This document shows positions 56,832 through 64,000 of a DNA stretch of 64,000 nucleotides, in pieces. Position 1 is the first letter of the stretch. Each line of letters opens with the position of its first letter. The position numbers and the translations under genes are program-made. Origin of the DNA: Vallitalea pronyensis (GTDB lineage: Bacteria; Bacillota; Clostridia; Lachnospirales; Vallitaleaceae); assembly GCF_018141445.1 (NCBI RefSeq), contig NZ_CP058649.1, positions 3,739,001-3,803,000 of the forward strand. Direction: 5' to 3'. The notes below the pieces were generated by a model. The model saw only the letters and a program-made list of their open reading frames with translations, ran no database searches and was not told the DNA's origin.

Positions 56832-57425
56832 TTATTGATGCTGTTTATGATAAGCACCATGGGTCGCTTCATAAGCCTTTAAGTACAAGGTATCAAATTT
56901 CTTTCGATCAATCTCAAAGTATTTGGTCCATGCCTCTGCAAAGCAAATATAGGCATAGTTGGGTATGAAGCTTGTAAAAAACTCCACAATTCTGCGTTCA
57001 TCTAACAGATCCCTTGATACGGATTTATCCTCGTATTCTTTAGCAATCATTGCATCTAAAACTTTAAATAAGACTGGCTTTTCCTTGGTCTTTTTCAATG
57101 AATCAATCAACATGACTCTTACCAAATCAGCATTTTCTTGACCAAATGCATAATAACTGCTTTCCATTCTATTAACGATGTTTTCTCCTTTTTCTTGATG
57201 ACTTTCATGGGTTGCTGACTGAATAATCTTCATATACGCCTGGATGAAATTAGCTGTCAGTGTCTCTAAAATATCCTCTTTACTTTTGAAATGATAATAA
57301 ATTAATGACTTAGGAACATTTGCCGCTCGCGCAATTTCTTCTATTCTAGACCCTTCAAAACTCTTAGACGAAAAAATTTCCAATGCTGCTTGTAAAATTT
57401 TCTCTTTGGCATTTTTTCTACCCAT
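56832..57425 (-). CDS. TetR-family transcriptional regulator
   Basis: About 197 residues with an N-terminal helix-turn-helix (IEEIARAANVPKSLIYYHFKSKEDIL) of TetR type and a helical ligand domain. Start at 57425 behind GGAGAGGTG. A palindrome overlapping the transcription start suggests autoregulation. It probably also controls the metallo-hydrolase gene downstream. Confidence 0.88.
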   Translation of the reverse strand: MGRKNAKEKILQAALEIFSSKSFEGSRIEEIARAANVPKSLIYYHFKSKEDILETLTANFIQAYMKIIQSATHESHQEKGENIVNRMESSYYAFGQENADLVRVMLIDSLKKTKEKPVLFKVLDAMIAKEYEDKSVSRDLLDERRIVEFFTSFIPNYAYICFAEAWTKYFEIDRKKFDTLYLKAYEATHGAYHKQHQ

Positions 57426-57446
57426 GATCACCTCTCCTTTTTATAC

Positions 57447-57494
57447 TGAACGTTCATTCAACATTATTGTATACTGCTTGTAGGGTCATGTCAA
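57447..57494 (-). promoter_or_regulatory. Promoter and operator of the TetR gene
   Basis: -35 TTGACA (57489-57494), 17-base spacer, -10 TACAAT (57466-57471) on the minus strand. The perfect palindrome TGAACGTTCA (57447-57456), within GAATGAACGTTCAGT, lies at the expected transcript start, as for many TetR-family self-repression sites. Confidence 0.72.
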
Positions 57495-57540
57495 TAGCTA
57501 CATGAAATTTCTTTTGTTTTAATGGATAATTCATCCATTA

Positions 57541-57629
57541 AAATGGGACTGTCTCATCAAAGCAAAATAATCACCTTATCGTTTCTAAAAACTTCTAGGT
57601 CAAAATTGCTTTTTGAGACAGTCCCATTT
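57541..57629. repeat. 89-base foldback element with AAATGGGACTGTCTCA ends
   Basis: A perfect 16-bp terminal inverted repeat AAATGGGACTGTCTCA continuing into a near match AAAGCAA. The interior is short and unrelated to a gene. It lies between nifV and the TetR gene. Such ends recall insertion-sequence termini, so a miniature non-autonomous element is possible; terminator function on the minus strand is weak because only four T follow. Confidence 0.55.
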
Positions 57630-57708
57630 ATCCAAAGTCCATGATCTGACTCTCCAACCATAACACTTTTCTCCTTATAACTTATAGAGTGGTAGCAAAT
57701 GATGGTCA

Positions 57709-58770
57709 TTAAAACAGTTGATATTTATTTCTCAATAATTCTAACAAATTATCTGGATTATCGTTTTCTAATGCAATGCCATCTTTATAAACATTCATGG
57801 TGGCTTTTTTACCAGAATGCTTACCAATAACAATTTTTCGGCTTCTGCCAAATAATTCTGGTGATATTTCTTCATAGGTTCTGGTATCTTTTAGAAGACC
57901 GTCAATATGAATACCAGACTCGTGAGAGAATGCATTTTCTCCCACAATTGGTTTTCCTGTATCAAGCCATCTTTTTGAGTAACTTTCAACCATTTTTGAT
58001 ACTTTCATAATGTGTTGCATGGCTAGTTGATCCTTACAACCTTCAACATAACGAATAACGGCTACGATTTCTTCTAACGGTGTATTGCCCGCACGCTCTC
58101 CTAAACCGTTTACACTACAGCTTATATAGGTTGCTCCTCCTTTAAATGCACCCAAAGCATTGGCTGTCCCCATACCTAAATCATTATGGCCATGAAAATC
58201 CAAGTCTACTTTTATATCCTGTCTTATCTGTTTTATGATGTCATAAACAGAAAAGGGATTCATGCGACCTACTGTATCTGCATATCTAACCCGTATTGCT
58301 CCTTCTTCCTGGGCTTTTTTATACAATTGAATAAGAAAGTTAATATCGGCTCTAGATGCATCTTCAGCACCAACAGATACTTCACATCCTTTTGATACAG
58401 CATATGAAACCACCTTCTGCATCTTTGATAACAGTTCTTTTCGAGTCATACGTAACTTCTTTTTAATGTGAATATCGGAAGCTGGTACGGTAATATGCAC
58501 ATTCTTGACACCTGTAAGAAGTGACTGATCAATATCCTTCATACACATCCTATTCCATGTAAGAATTTTTGCTTTTAGATGAAGTGCATTAATGGCTTTT
58601 ATAACAGACCTTTCTTCTTCGCTCATAACTGGAATACCTGCTTCAATCATGTCAACACCCAGTTGATCGAGTGCTTTGGCTATCTCGATTTTTTGCATTT
58701 TAGAAAATTGAACACCTGCTGCTTGTTCACCGTCTCTCAAAGTCGTATCCACAATAAATAGTCTTGCCAT
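57709..58770 (-). CDS. nifV: Homocitrate synthase
   Basis: The 353-residue DRE-TIM metallolyase has VDTTLRDGEQAAGVQFS, the HGHNDLGMGTANAL metal motif and NGLGERAGNTPLEE. It condenses acetyl-CoA and 2-oxoglutarate to homocitrate, the organic ligand of FeMo-co. Its size and its place at the end of a nifE-N-B-fdx-modAB string support NifV over isopropylmalate synthase, which is longer. Confidence 0.92.
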   Translation of the reverse strand: MARLFIVDTTLRDGEQAAGVQFSKMQKIEIAKALDQLGVDMIEAGIPVMSEEERSVIKAINALHLKAKILTWNRMCMKDIDQSLLTGVKNVHITVPASDIHIKKKLRMTRKELLSKMQKVVSYAVSKGCEVSVGAEDASRADINFLIQLYKKAQEEGAIRVRYADTVGRMNPFSVYDIIKQIRQDIKVDLDFHGHNDLGMGTANALGAFKGGATYISCSVNGLGERAGNTPLEEIVAVIRYVEGCKDQLAMQHIMKVSKMVESYSKRWLDTGKPIVGENAFSHESGIHIDGLLKDTRTYEEISPELFGRSRKIVIGKHSGKKATMNVYKDGIALENDNPDNLLELLRNKYQLF

Positions 58771-58785
58771 CCAATCACCTCCTGA

Positions 58786-59637
58786 TTAGTATTTGACAAC
58801 TATTTTAAGTAGCATAAAGGGAACTAAAAATACAAGAAGCTGAATAACTGCTAACGTTACTGCTTGCATGATATCGTACTGATATAACGTGTATATTCGT
58901 GTGGTTACTGTTTGTGTTTTACCTGCAAAGTTTCCTGCAAACATGATGGTAGCACCAAATTCTCCTGCCCCTCGTAAAGCACATAAGATAACGCCTGTGA
59001 CAATACTTCTGATACTTAGAGGCAAGCAAATTGATAATAATAGGGATTTATGTCCTGCCCCAAATACTTTTGCTGCTTCCAGAATCTCTTTTTCAATGGA
59101 TTGAAGTTTACCTTTTAAAATTTGAATGAAGAAAGGCATCCCAATAAATACTTGTGTGCAAACGATGGCTATAAATGAAAAAGGAACTTGAATACCTCTG
59201 CTTGCTAACCATGAGCCAAGAAAACCTCGCGTTCCAAACGCCATAAGCATCCCTAACCCTGCAACGGATGGTGGTAATACCAGCGGTAGACATGTAACGG
59301 TTTCAAGAATACGATAGATCTTCCCTGTGTTATAAGCTAATATGTATGCTGTCGGGATACCAATCATACAGATGATAATGACTGAAATCCCTACAGATGT
59401 ACATGTTGTTGTAAAAGCGGCTAGTGTTTCACTTGAAGAAACTAGCTCCTCCAGACTGCTTCGTGTAACCCGTGATGTCATGGAATAGATGACACTTATA
59501 ATCCAGATGAAGTTAATACCTGTTATGCACCATAATAGCTTATACATGATATTTAACGGTTGGGTTGGCTTACATGGCTCTTTGCTTATTTCTTCATAAA
59601 TGACAATGCCTTTAATCGTTGCTTCATTTCTGCTCAT
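58786..59637 (-). CDS. modB: Molybdate ABC transporter permease
   Basis: The 283-residue protein has an N-terminal extension with one helix and then five more membrane segments, with the EAA-type loop GAGHKSLLLSICLPLSIRSI and the ALRGAGEFGATIMFAGN segment usual in ModB/CysT-type permeases. It passes molybdate from ModA across the membrane for FeMo-co synthesis. No modC ATPase gene follows; nifV comes 15 bases later. Confidence 0.92.
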   Translation of the reverse strand: MSRNEATIKGIVIYEEISKEPCKPTQPLNIMYKLLWCITGINFIWIISVIYSMTSRVTRSSLEELVSSSETLAAFTTTCTSVGISVIIICMIGIPTAYILAYNTGKIYRILETVTCLPLVLPPSVAGLGMLMAFGTRGFLGSWLASRGIQVPFSFIAIVCTQVFIGMPFFIQILKGKLQSIEKEILEAAKVFGAGHKSLLLSICLPLSIRSIVTGVILCALRGAGEFGATIMFAGNFAGKTQTVTTRIYTLYQYDIMQAVTLAVIQLLVFLVPFMLLKIVVKY

Positions 59638-59654
59638 ATGGACACACCCTCTTT

Positions 59655-60440
59655 TTAAGGAAGGATATAATGATATTTTTCCAATACTTGACGTCCTTTT
59701 TCTCCCAATACATAATCAACAAATTTTTCTGCCCCCTTTTGACTTTGAGTAAGTTTACCTATGGTGTAGGTTGCCATTTGATTACATGCATCTGGTATAT
59801 CCAATGTGATGATGTTGGCTTCATTTGCTTTTGTTCTATCTGTTGCATAGACAATGCCGCAATCTGCTTCACCAATTTCTATTTTGGCAACAACGGCTTT
59901 AACAGAATGCTCATAGGATATCACATTGTTTTTAAATAGGCGGGTATAGTCTTCACCATCAAGGTTATCTTGCTGTATTTTATCCAGCATTTTTCTCGTA
60001 TATTGACCAATTGGTTGAGCTTCTTCTGCCAAAATAATGGTGACATCCTTTTGGATCAAGTCTTCTAAAGAAGAAATTTTATGCTTTTGATCTTTATACA
60101 CCATCACAACGAGCTTATTGTGTGCAAAAACATGAACATCTTCTTGGCTGATATACTTTTCTAACACCATATCTTCCATATAGGCTTCATTAGCCGATAC
60201 ATATACATCTGCCTTAACACCTTCTTTTATCTGATGAGCTAATGAGGCACTCCCTGCAAAAGTGATTGTCAAGTCAATATGGGTGTTTTCTTCTTCAAAC
60301 GCTTCTTCTATTTCATGAAATGCTTCTGTTAAACTTGCCGCTGCCAAAATGGTCATCTCTGTCTTTTTTTCTGACACGGCTTGTGCATTGCACCCACATA
60401 ATAGAATAGCTAAACTTATGACCATGGCTGCTACTTTCAT
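59655..60440 (-). CDS. modA: Molybdate-binding lipoprotein
   Basis: About 261 residues with a lipoprotein signal peptide (LLCGC lipobox at about residues 13-17) and the ModA series TILAAASLTEAF, FAGSASLAHQI and YEHSVKAVVAKIEIGEADCGIVY. It captures molybdate outside the cell. Start chosen at 60440; an ATG two codons earlier is also possible behind GAGGTG. Confidence 0.93.
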   Translation of the reverse strand: MKVAAMVISLAILLCGCNAQAVSEKKTEMTILAAASLTEAFHEIEEAFEEENTHIDLTITFAGSASLAHQIKEGVKADVYVSANEAYMEDMVLEKYISQEDVHVFAHNKLVVMVYKDQKHKISSLEDLIQKDVTIILAEEAQPIGQYTRKMLDKIQQDNLDGEDYTRLFKNNVISYEHSVKAVVAKIEIGEADCGIVYATDRTKANEANIITLDIPDACNQMATYTIGKLTQSQKGAEKFVDYVLGEKGRQVLEKYHYILP

Positions 60441-60514
60441 TTTCATCACCTCATTAACAACACGGTTATCTCTAAGGTCAACCATAGATGGTTGTTGCAC
60501 ATAATCTTCTGATG

Positions 60515-60826
60515 TTAAATCAGCAATCTTTCAACCACTTCTTCTTCCTCTAGTGCATCCATGATTTCTTCCACATCATCAACCGTTACTTTGCCATACC
60601 AGATTTGCTGGGGATATATCATCACGATTGGCCCCATGGAACATAGGCCTAGACAGCCAGTGTTGGTTATCATCATTTCTGAATCCAAATCTCTATCTTG
60701 CATTTCTTCTACAAAAGCTGCCACCATGTCTTTTCCTTGCTGTTGAACACAGTAACCTTTATTTTCGCCTGTTAACCTTGAGCTGGTACACACAAAAATA
60801 TGGTATTTGGGTTTTGTTTTTGCCAT
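60515..60826 (-). CDS. Thioredoxin-like 2Fe-2S ferredoxin
   Basis: The 103-residue protein has a thioredoxin-like 2Fe-2S fold. Cysteines in VCTSSRLTGENKGYC and in NTGCLGLCSMGP are the cluster ligands, as in the clostridial 2Fe-2S ferredoxin that interacts with the MoFe protein and is encoded near nif genes in Clostridium pasteurianum. Its place between nifB and modA supports an electron-transfer or cluster role in nitrogen fixation. Confidence 0.88.
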   Translation of the reverse strand: MAKTKPKYHIFVCTSSRLTGENKGYCVQQQGKDMVAAFVEEMQDRDLDSEMMITNTGCLGLCSMGPIVMIYPQQIWYGKVTVDDVEEIMDALEEEEVVERLLI

Positions 60827-60849
60827 GATGCTTCACTCCTTTTTTATTT

Positions 60850-61749
60850 TCATCCAATGCTTTTACCTGAACAAGGTTGTGCTAGTTTTCCAACAGCATC
60901 TGCTCGACACTGTTTACAGTGGTACATTTGAGTCACATATTTTTCTCCTTTTTTTCTAGCCAACATGATGTCACTTCCTGTAGGTCGAGCTATATGTGCA
61001 AATGGGGTATCCTGGGTTGGAATCAACGGCATAATATTTGTCATAGCTGCTCCCAGAACAGCTGCTTTTTGGACGATTTTATGGATATGATTATCATTGA
61101 CACCCTTGATATAAACAATGTTTATTTTGCATAAGACATCCTGTTTAGCCAGATAATCTAAGGCTTCCAATTGTCTATTCACAATTATCTTACCAGCCTC
61201 AATACCTGTGACCTTTTTACCATCAACGGTGATGTAACGGTATATTTTTGCTGCTACTTCCGGGTAAATTGTATTGATGGTGATGGTTACATGGGAAACA
61301 CCCAACTTAACGAGAGCATCAACATGCTCTAAAAGATCTAGCCCATTGGTTGACAGACAAAAAATAGCCGAATCATCATAAGCTTTTATTAATTGGATGG
61401 TTTCTTTTGTTTCTTGGAAATTTGCCATGGCATCACCCGGACCAGCAATCCCTACCACCGTTAATTTTTCTACTTCACCTTTTGCTTCTTTGTACTTTTC
61501 TAAGGCCTGCATAGGTGATAAGATTTCACTGGTAACACCTGGTCTTGATTCATTTTGACAATCGTATTTTCTGTTACAATAATTACATTGAATATTGCAT
61601 TTAGGCGCTACAGGTAAATGTATTCTTGCATAATCCTTTGCATCGCTACTATAACAAGGATGTTTCTTTGTCTTTTCTCTCACTTTCTTCGATATATAGT
61701 TGCTTAAAACTGGCATTTTCGTGTTGCACTTGCTCATGCATTCTGACAT
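60850..61749 (-). CDS. nifB: FeMo cofactor biosynthesis radical SAM protein NifB
   Basis: About 299 residues. The radical SAM motif CNIQCNYCNRKYDC follows the HPCYSSDAKDYARIHLPVAP region, and AGPGDAMAN is typical. NifB builds NifB-co, the 8Fe-9S-C core of nitrogenase cofactor. The C-terminal NifX-like domain found in many NifB proteins is absent. Start at 61749 behind AAGGGAGG; a longer frame to 61797 is less likely. Confidence 0.96.
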   Translation of the reverse strand: MSECMSKCNTKMPVLSNYISKKVREKTKKHPCYSSDAKDYARIHLPVAPKCNIQCNYCNRKYDCQNESRPGVTSEILSPMQALEKYKEAKGEVEKLTVVGIAGPGDAMANFQETKETIQLIKAYDDSAIFCLSTNGLDLLEHVDALVKLGVSHVTITINTIYPEVAAKIYRYITVDGKKVTGIEAGKIIVNRQLEALDYLAKQDVLCKINIVYIKGVNDNHIHKIVQKAAVLGAAMTNIMPLIPTQDTPFAHIARPTGSDIMLARKKGEKYVTQMYHCKQCRADAVGKLAQPCSGKSIG

Positions 61750-61849
61750 ATAAATACCTCCCTTCGGTTCAATCATCATCACCATTTCTCTAATCATCGC
61801 TTATAATAAGCGTCATAAAACACGCTGCTTTACAGTTGACACAAATCTT

Positions 61850-63241
61850 TTAACGGGCCATTTCGCTGTGAGGCCCATAGAAGGTAGCATACATGTTCTC
61901 TCGATATGCGTCGTGTTTTAAGTCTAATAATGTATTGGTAATCTCATCTAAAAATCTTAGACTTCCTTCATAACCAATATAAAGCTTTCTCTGTCCACCT
62001 ACATGATCATGAATTGGAAAACCAATTCTAATAAGGGGTATGCCTAACTGCTCCTTAAGAAATTTACCATCTGAGTGACCAATTAATAGGTTTGCTTGTG
62101 CTTGTTGCGTGAGTTTTCCAATGGTTTCAAAATCTGTATCTTCTATAATCACTGGATGGTAATGAAATGCCTCTAACTTATCTTGCAATACTTCTGATAA
62201 GTGATTGTGGTCACTACCTGTAGCAATGACTTGAGGTTCAATCCCATTTTCAATGCATAGGTTTGTGACACCATAGACTAATTCCGGCGTCCCAAAAATG
62301 ACAGCCTTCCCTTCCCGATTCCATTTATGAGAATCGATCATAGCATCAAGGATTCGGCCTCTCTCTTCTAGCAATAGGCGGGGTATTTTTTTATTGTATA
62401 GTCGACCTACCAATTGCAACAAGGTATCTGTACCTTCAAGACCAATGGGTATGGGACATTTATAGTGTGGTACTTGATAATGATCTTCTAAGTATTTACC
62501 TGCTGAAAGATGATCATCCGTCAACATACCTAATTCGATGGTTGCCTTTGAATTAGCCATATCCATGATGTCTTTTCTTTTTGTTCCGCCCTTGGGTATC
62601 TTCTTATATTGTGCATCAAAAGAAGCATCTAATGTGTCTGAAATATCCGGTAACATAATGTAATCCACCTGAAACAAGTTCAGCATGCGCTTTAGCTCCC
62701 TAACATCTCTTGGTGACATATCAGAGACAATCACATTCAACCTTTCTGTTTTTACACCGGATGGCCTTGCGTAATGTGCAACAAGACTTTTCACGGCAGC
62801 AAGATAACCTCTGTATTGACTCGCTCCATACCCAGGCGTTTTGACGGATACAAAATCGATGCCGTCGTATCTATCCATTAATCCACTAGACTGAATCATA
62901 TGATGGGTATCTTCTCCGATGGTTTCAGCTAAGCAAGTGGTTAAGACACCGATGATCTCCGGTTCATAGATGTTCACCACATTCTTCAAACCTTCAACCA
63001 GATTCGATGCACCACCATACACTGTTCCTTGTTCACTTAGAGAAGACGATGCAATATCTATGGGTTCATTATAATGGGTAGCAATATGTCTTCGAATATA
63101 GGTACTGCACCCTTGTGACCCGTGTATAAGCACCATGCTATTCTCAATACCTTTAAAAACAAGAGAAGCACCCATTGGCATACACATTTTACAAGGGTTC
63201 ACATGAAGATTCGTAAAATTCCTGTTTTCGCTATGACACAT
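61850..63241 (-). CDS. nifN: Nitrogenase cofactor scaffold subunit NifN
   Basis: The 463-residue protein has the nitrogenase component 1 fold with CKMCMPMGA, IHGSQGCSTYIRRH and VLTTCLAETIGEDT motifs. Compared with NifK it is short and has the NifN arrangement. With NifE it forms the scaffold on which NifB-co matures to FeMo-co. It follows nifE by 53 bases. Confidence 0.93.
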   Translation of the reverse strand: MCHSENRNFTNLHVNPCKMCMPMGASLVFKGIENSMVLIHGSQGCSTYIRRHIATHYNEPIDIASSSLSEQGTVYGGASNLVEGLKNVVNIYEPEIIGVLTTCLAETIGEDTHHMIQSSGLMDRYDGIDFVSVKTPGYGASQYRGYLAAVKSLVAHYARPSGVKTERLNVIVSDMSPRDVRELKRMLNLFQVDYIMLPDISDTLDASFDAQYKKIPKGGTKRKDIMDMANSKATIELGMLTDDHLSAGKYLEDHYQVPHYKCPIPIGLEGTDTLLQLVGRLYNKKIPRLLLEERGRILDAMIDSHKWNREGKAVIFGTPELVYGVTNLCIENGIEPQVIATGSDHNHLSEVLQDKLEAFHYHPVIIEDTDFETIGKLTQQAQANLLIGHSDGKFLKEQLGIPLIRIGFPIHDHVGGQRKLYIGYEGSLRFLDEITNTLLDLKHDAYRENMYATFYGPHSEMAR

Positions 63242-63294
63242 CTTAGATCACCTACTTTTCTCTACTAACATCACTTCATTTATACACTGTCTTT

Positions 63295-64000
63295 TTATAT
63301 TGTTTTATTTTTATTTTTAACATAATGCCAAACTGGACTGTTAAGGGTCATATCCACTTCTTTAGCAAAATTGACAGCCCCTTCAAATCCTGATAAAGCA
63401 TGTTTTCTTTCGTGATTATGATCAATAAATGCCATGCCTAGTTTATAAGCAAGTGGTCTTTCCTTAACGCCACCAACCAATAAATCCGCTTGTTTATCCA
63501 TTGCAAACTTTTGAAGCTCACTGGGATTAGCATCATCCAAAATGACCGTTCCATCTTCTGTCAAACGTCTAATCATGGCGTATTCTTCACTGTCTCCTGT
63601 CTGTGTGCCAACAACCACGACATGCATACCTAAATTCCTAAACTGTTTGATAAGTGCAATGGCTTTAAAACCACCGCCCACATAGATGGCTGCTTTTTTC
63701 CCTGCCACTTTCTTCTTATACGTTTCTAACCTTTCATGGGTTTTTTTCATTTCTCTCTCTATGAGTGCATTGGTTCTTTCAATCACCTTGGTATCCCCCA
63801 CTAAATAGGCTATTTTTCTTAAAGCTTTAACGGTTTCATCCACTCCCAGAAAACGAACTTTTTCAAAAGGTATGCCATATGTTTTTTTCATCTGTTTCGC
63901 CAGATACGTCATGGAGCCAGCGCATTGAACCACATTATAGGAAGCTTTTGGAGCATTTATTAGGGTACTATAGCTGGCATCACCGGTTATGGTGCTTATG
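63295..64000 (-). CDS. nifE: Nitrogenase cofactor scaffold subunit NifE (partial, N-terminus outside window)
   Basis: The frame is open from the stop at 63295 to the window edge. Residues just inside the edge read ISTITGDASYSTLINA and then VVQCAGSMTYLAKQM, followed by AAIYVGGGFKAIAL and DLLVGGVKER, the C-terminal half of NifE. A GTG at 63933 is internal, not a start. The remaining nif genes (probably HDK) should lie to the right. Confidence 0.9.
   Translation of the reverse strand, partial: ISTITGDASYSTLINAPKASYNVVQCAGSMTYLAKQMKKTYGIPFEKVRFLGVDETVKALRKIAYLVGDTKVIERTNALIEREMKKTHERLETYKKKVAGKKAAIYVGGGFKAIALIKQFRNLGMHVVVVGTQTGDSEEYAMIRRLTEDGTVILDDANPSELQKFAMDKQADLLVGGVKERPLAYKLGMAFIDHNHERKHALSGFEGAVNFAKEVDMTLNSPVWHYVKNKNKTI

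Noticed and set aside
1..64000. CRISPR array, tRNA or rRNA genes
   Set aside because: No regularly spaced repeats with unique spacers, and no cloverleaf with CCA-adjacent acceptor stem or rRNA-like stretch, were noticed on either strand.
1..64000. Prophage or conjugative element
   Set aside because: No integrase, terminase, capsid, relaxase or transposase gene appears; only short foldback elements hint at mobility.

Overview
The window is a low-GC chromosomal segment of an anaerobic, spore-former-type Bacillota (class Clostridia; my guess is a free-living or sediment Lachnospirales/Vallitalea-like organism, which the sequence cannot prove). The case rests on T-box control of aminoacyl-tRNA synthetase and trp genes, YesM/YesN-type two-component control of an ABC sugar importer, HemZ, S-layer-homology surface proteins and a clostridial-style nif/mod cluster. 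Nearly all genes lie on the minus strand.

Layout. (1) 1-2.4 kb: the start of a DUF2284-like gene cut by the window edge, behind a hydantoinase/oxoprolinase-type ATPase. (2) 2.7-15.3 kb: a carbohydrate module with an ABC importer, a YesL-like membrane protein and a GH130 phosphorylase in one operon, a divergent YesM/YesN two-component system, and a GH38 alpha-mannosidase next door; together these suggest use of mannose-rich oligosaccharides such as N-glycans. (3) 15.4-20 kb: a nucleotidyltransferase, two AraC regulators, an RseC-type protein and a UroD-like methyltransferase-family protein.

(4) 20-36.7 kb is the highlight: a complete locus for catabolism of the plant sulfo-sugar sulfoquinovose (SQ) by the transketolase route (sulfo-TK). 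A GH31 sulfoquinovosidase carries every sulfonate-pocket and catalytic residue of E. coli YihQ at a constant offset of 12. With it are a dedicated ABC importer, an SQ/sulfofructose-type isomerase, a two-subunit transketolase, an RpiB-like isomerase that has lost canonical residues, a CoA-acylating sulfoacetaldehyde dehydrogenase, an ADP-forming two-subunit acyl-CoA ligase and a DASS-family anion carrier. Expected products are xylulose 5-phosphate for central metabolism, plus NADH, ATP and exported sulfoacetate. A ROK repressor heads the locus. Four copies of a 19-bp palindrome (TARTTAA-N5-TTAATYA) sit at its own promoter and at both catabolic operon promoters, defining a local regulon. A small cupin-like protein of unknown function is embedded in the operon.

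(5) 36.8-48.8 kb: a HIT protein, hisS-aspS under an Asp-specific T-box, and trpEGDCFBA under a Trp-specific T-box that has two consecutive antiterminator/terminator modules. In the gaps lie three roughly 200-bp foldback elements with identical terminal caps but unrelated arm sequences; I do not recognise this family. (6) 48.9-57.4 kb: hemZ, a metallo-hydrolase, dtd, relA, an SLH-M15 peptidase, and a second metallo-hydrolase/TetR pair. (7) 57.7-64 kb: nitrogen-fixation cofactor genes in transcription order nifE (cut by the edge), nifN, nifB, a 2Fe-2S ferredoxin, modA, modB, nifV.
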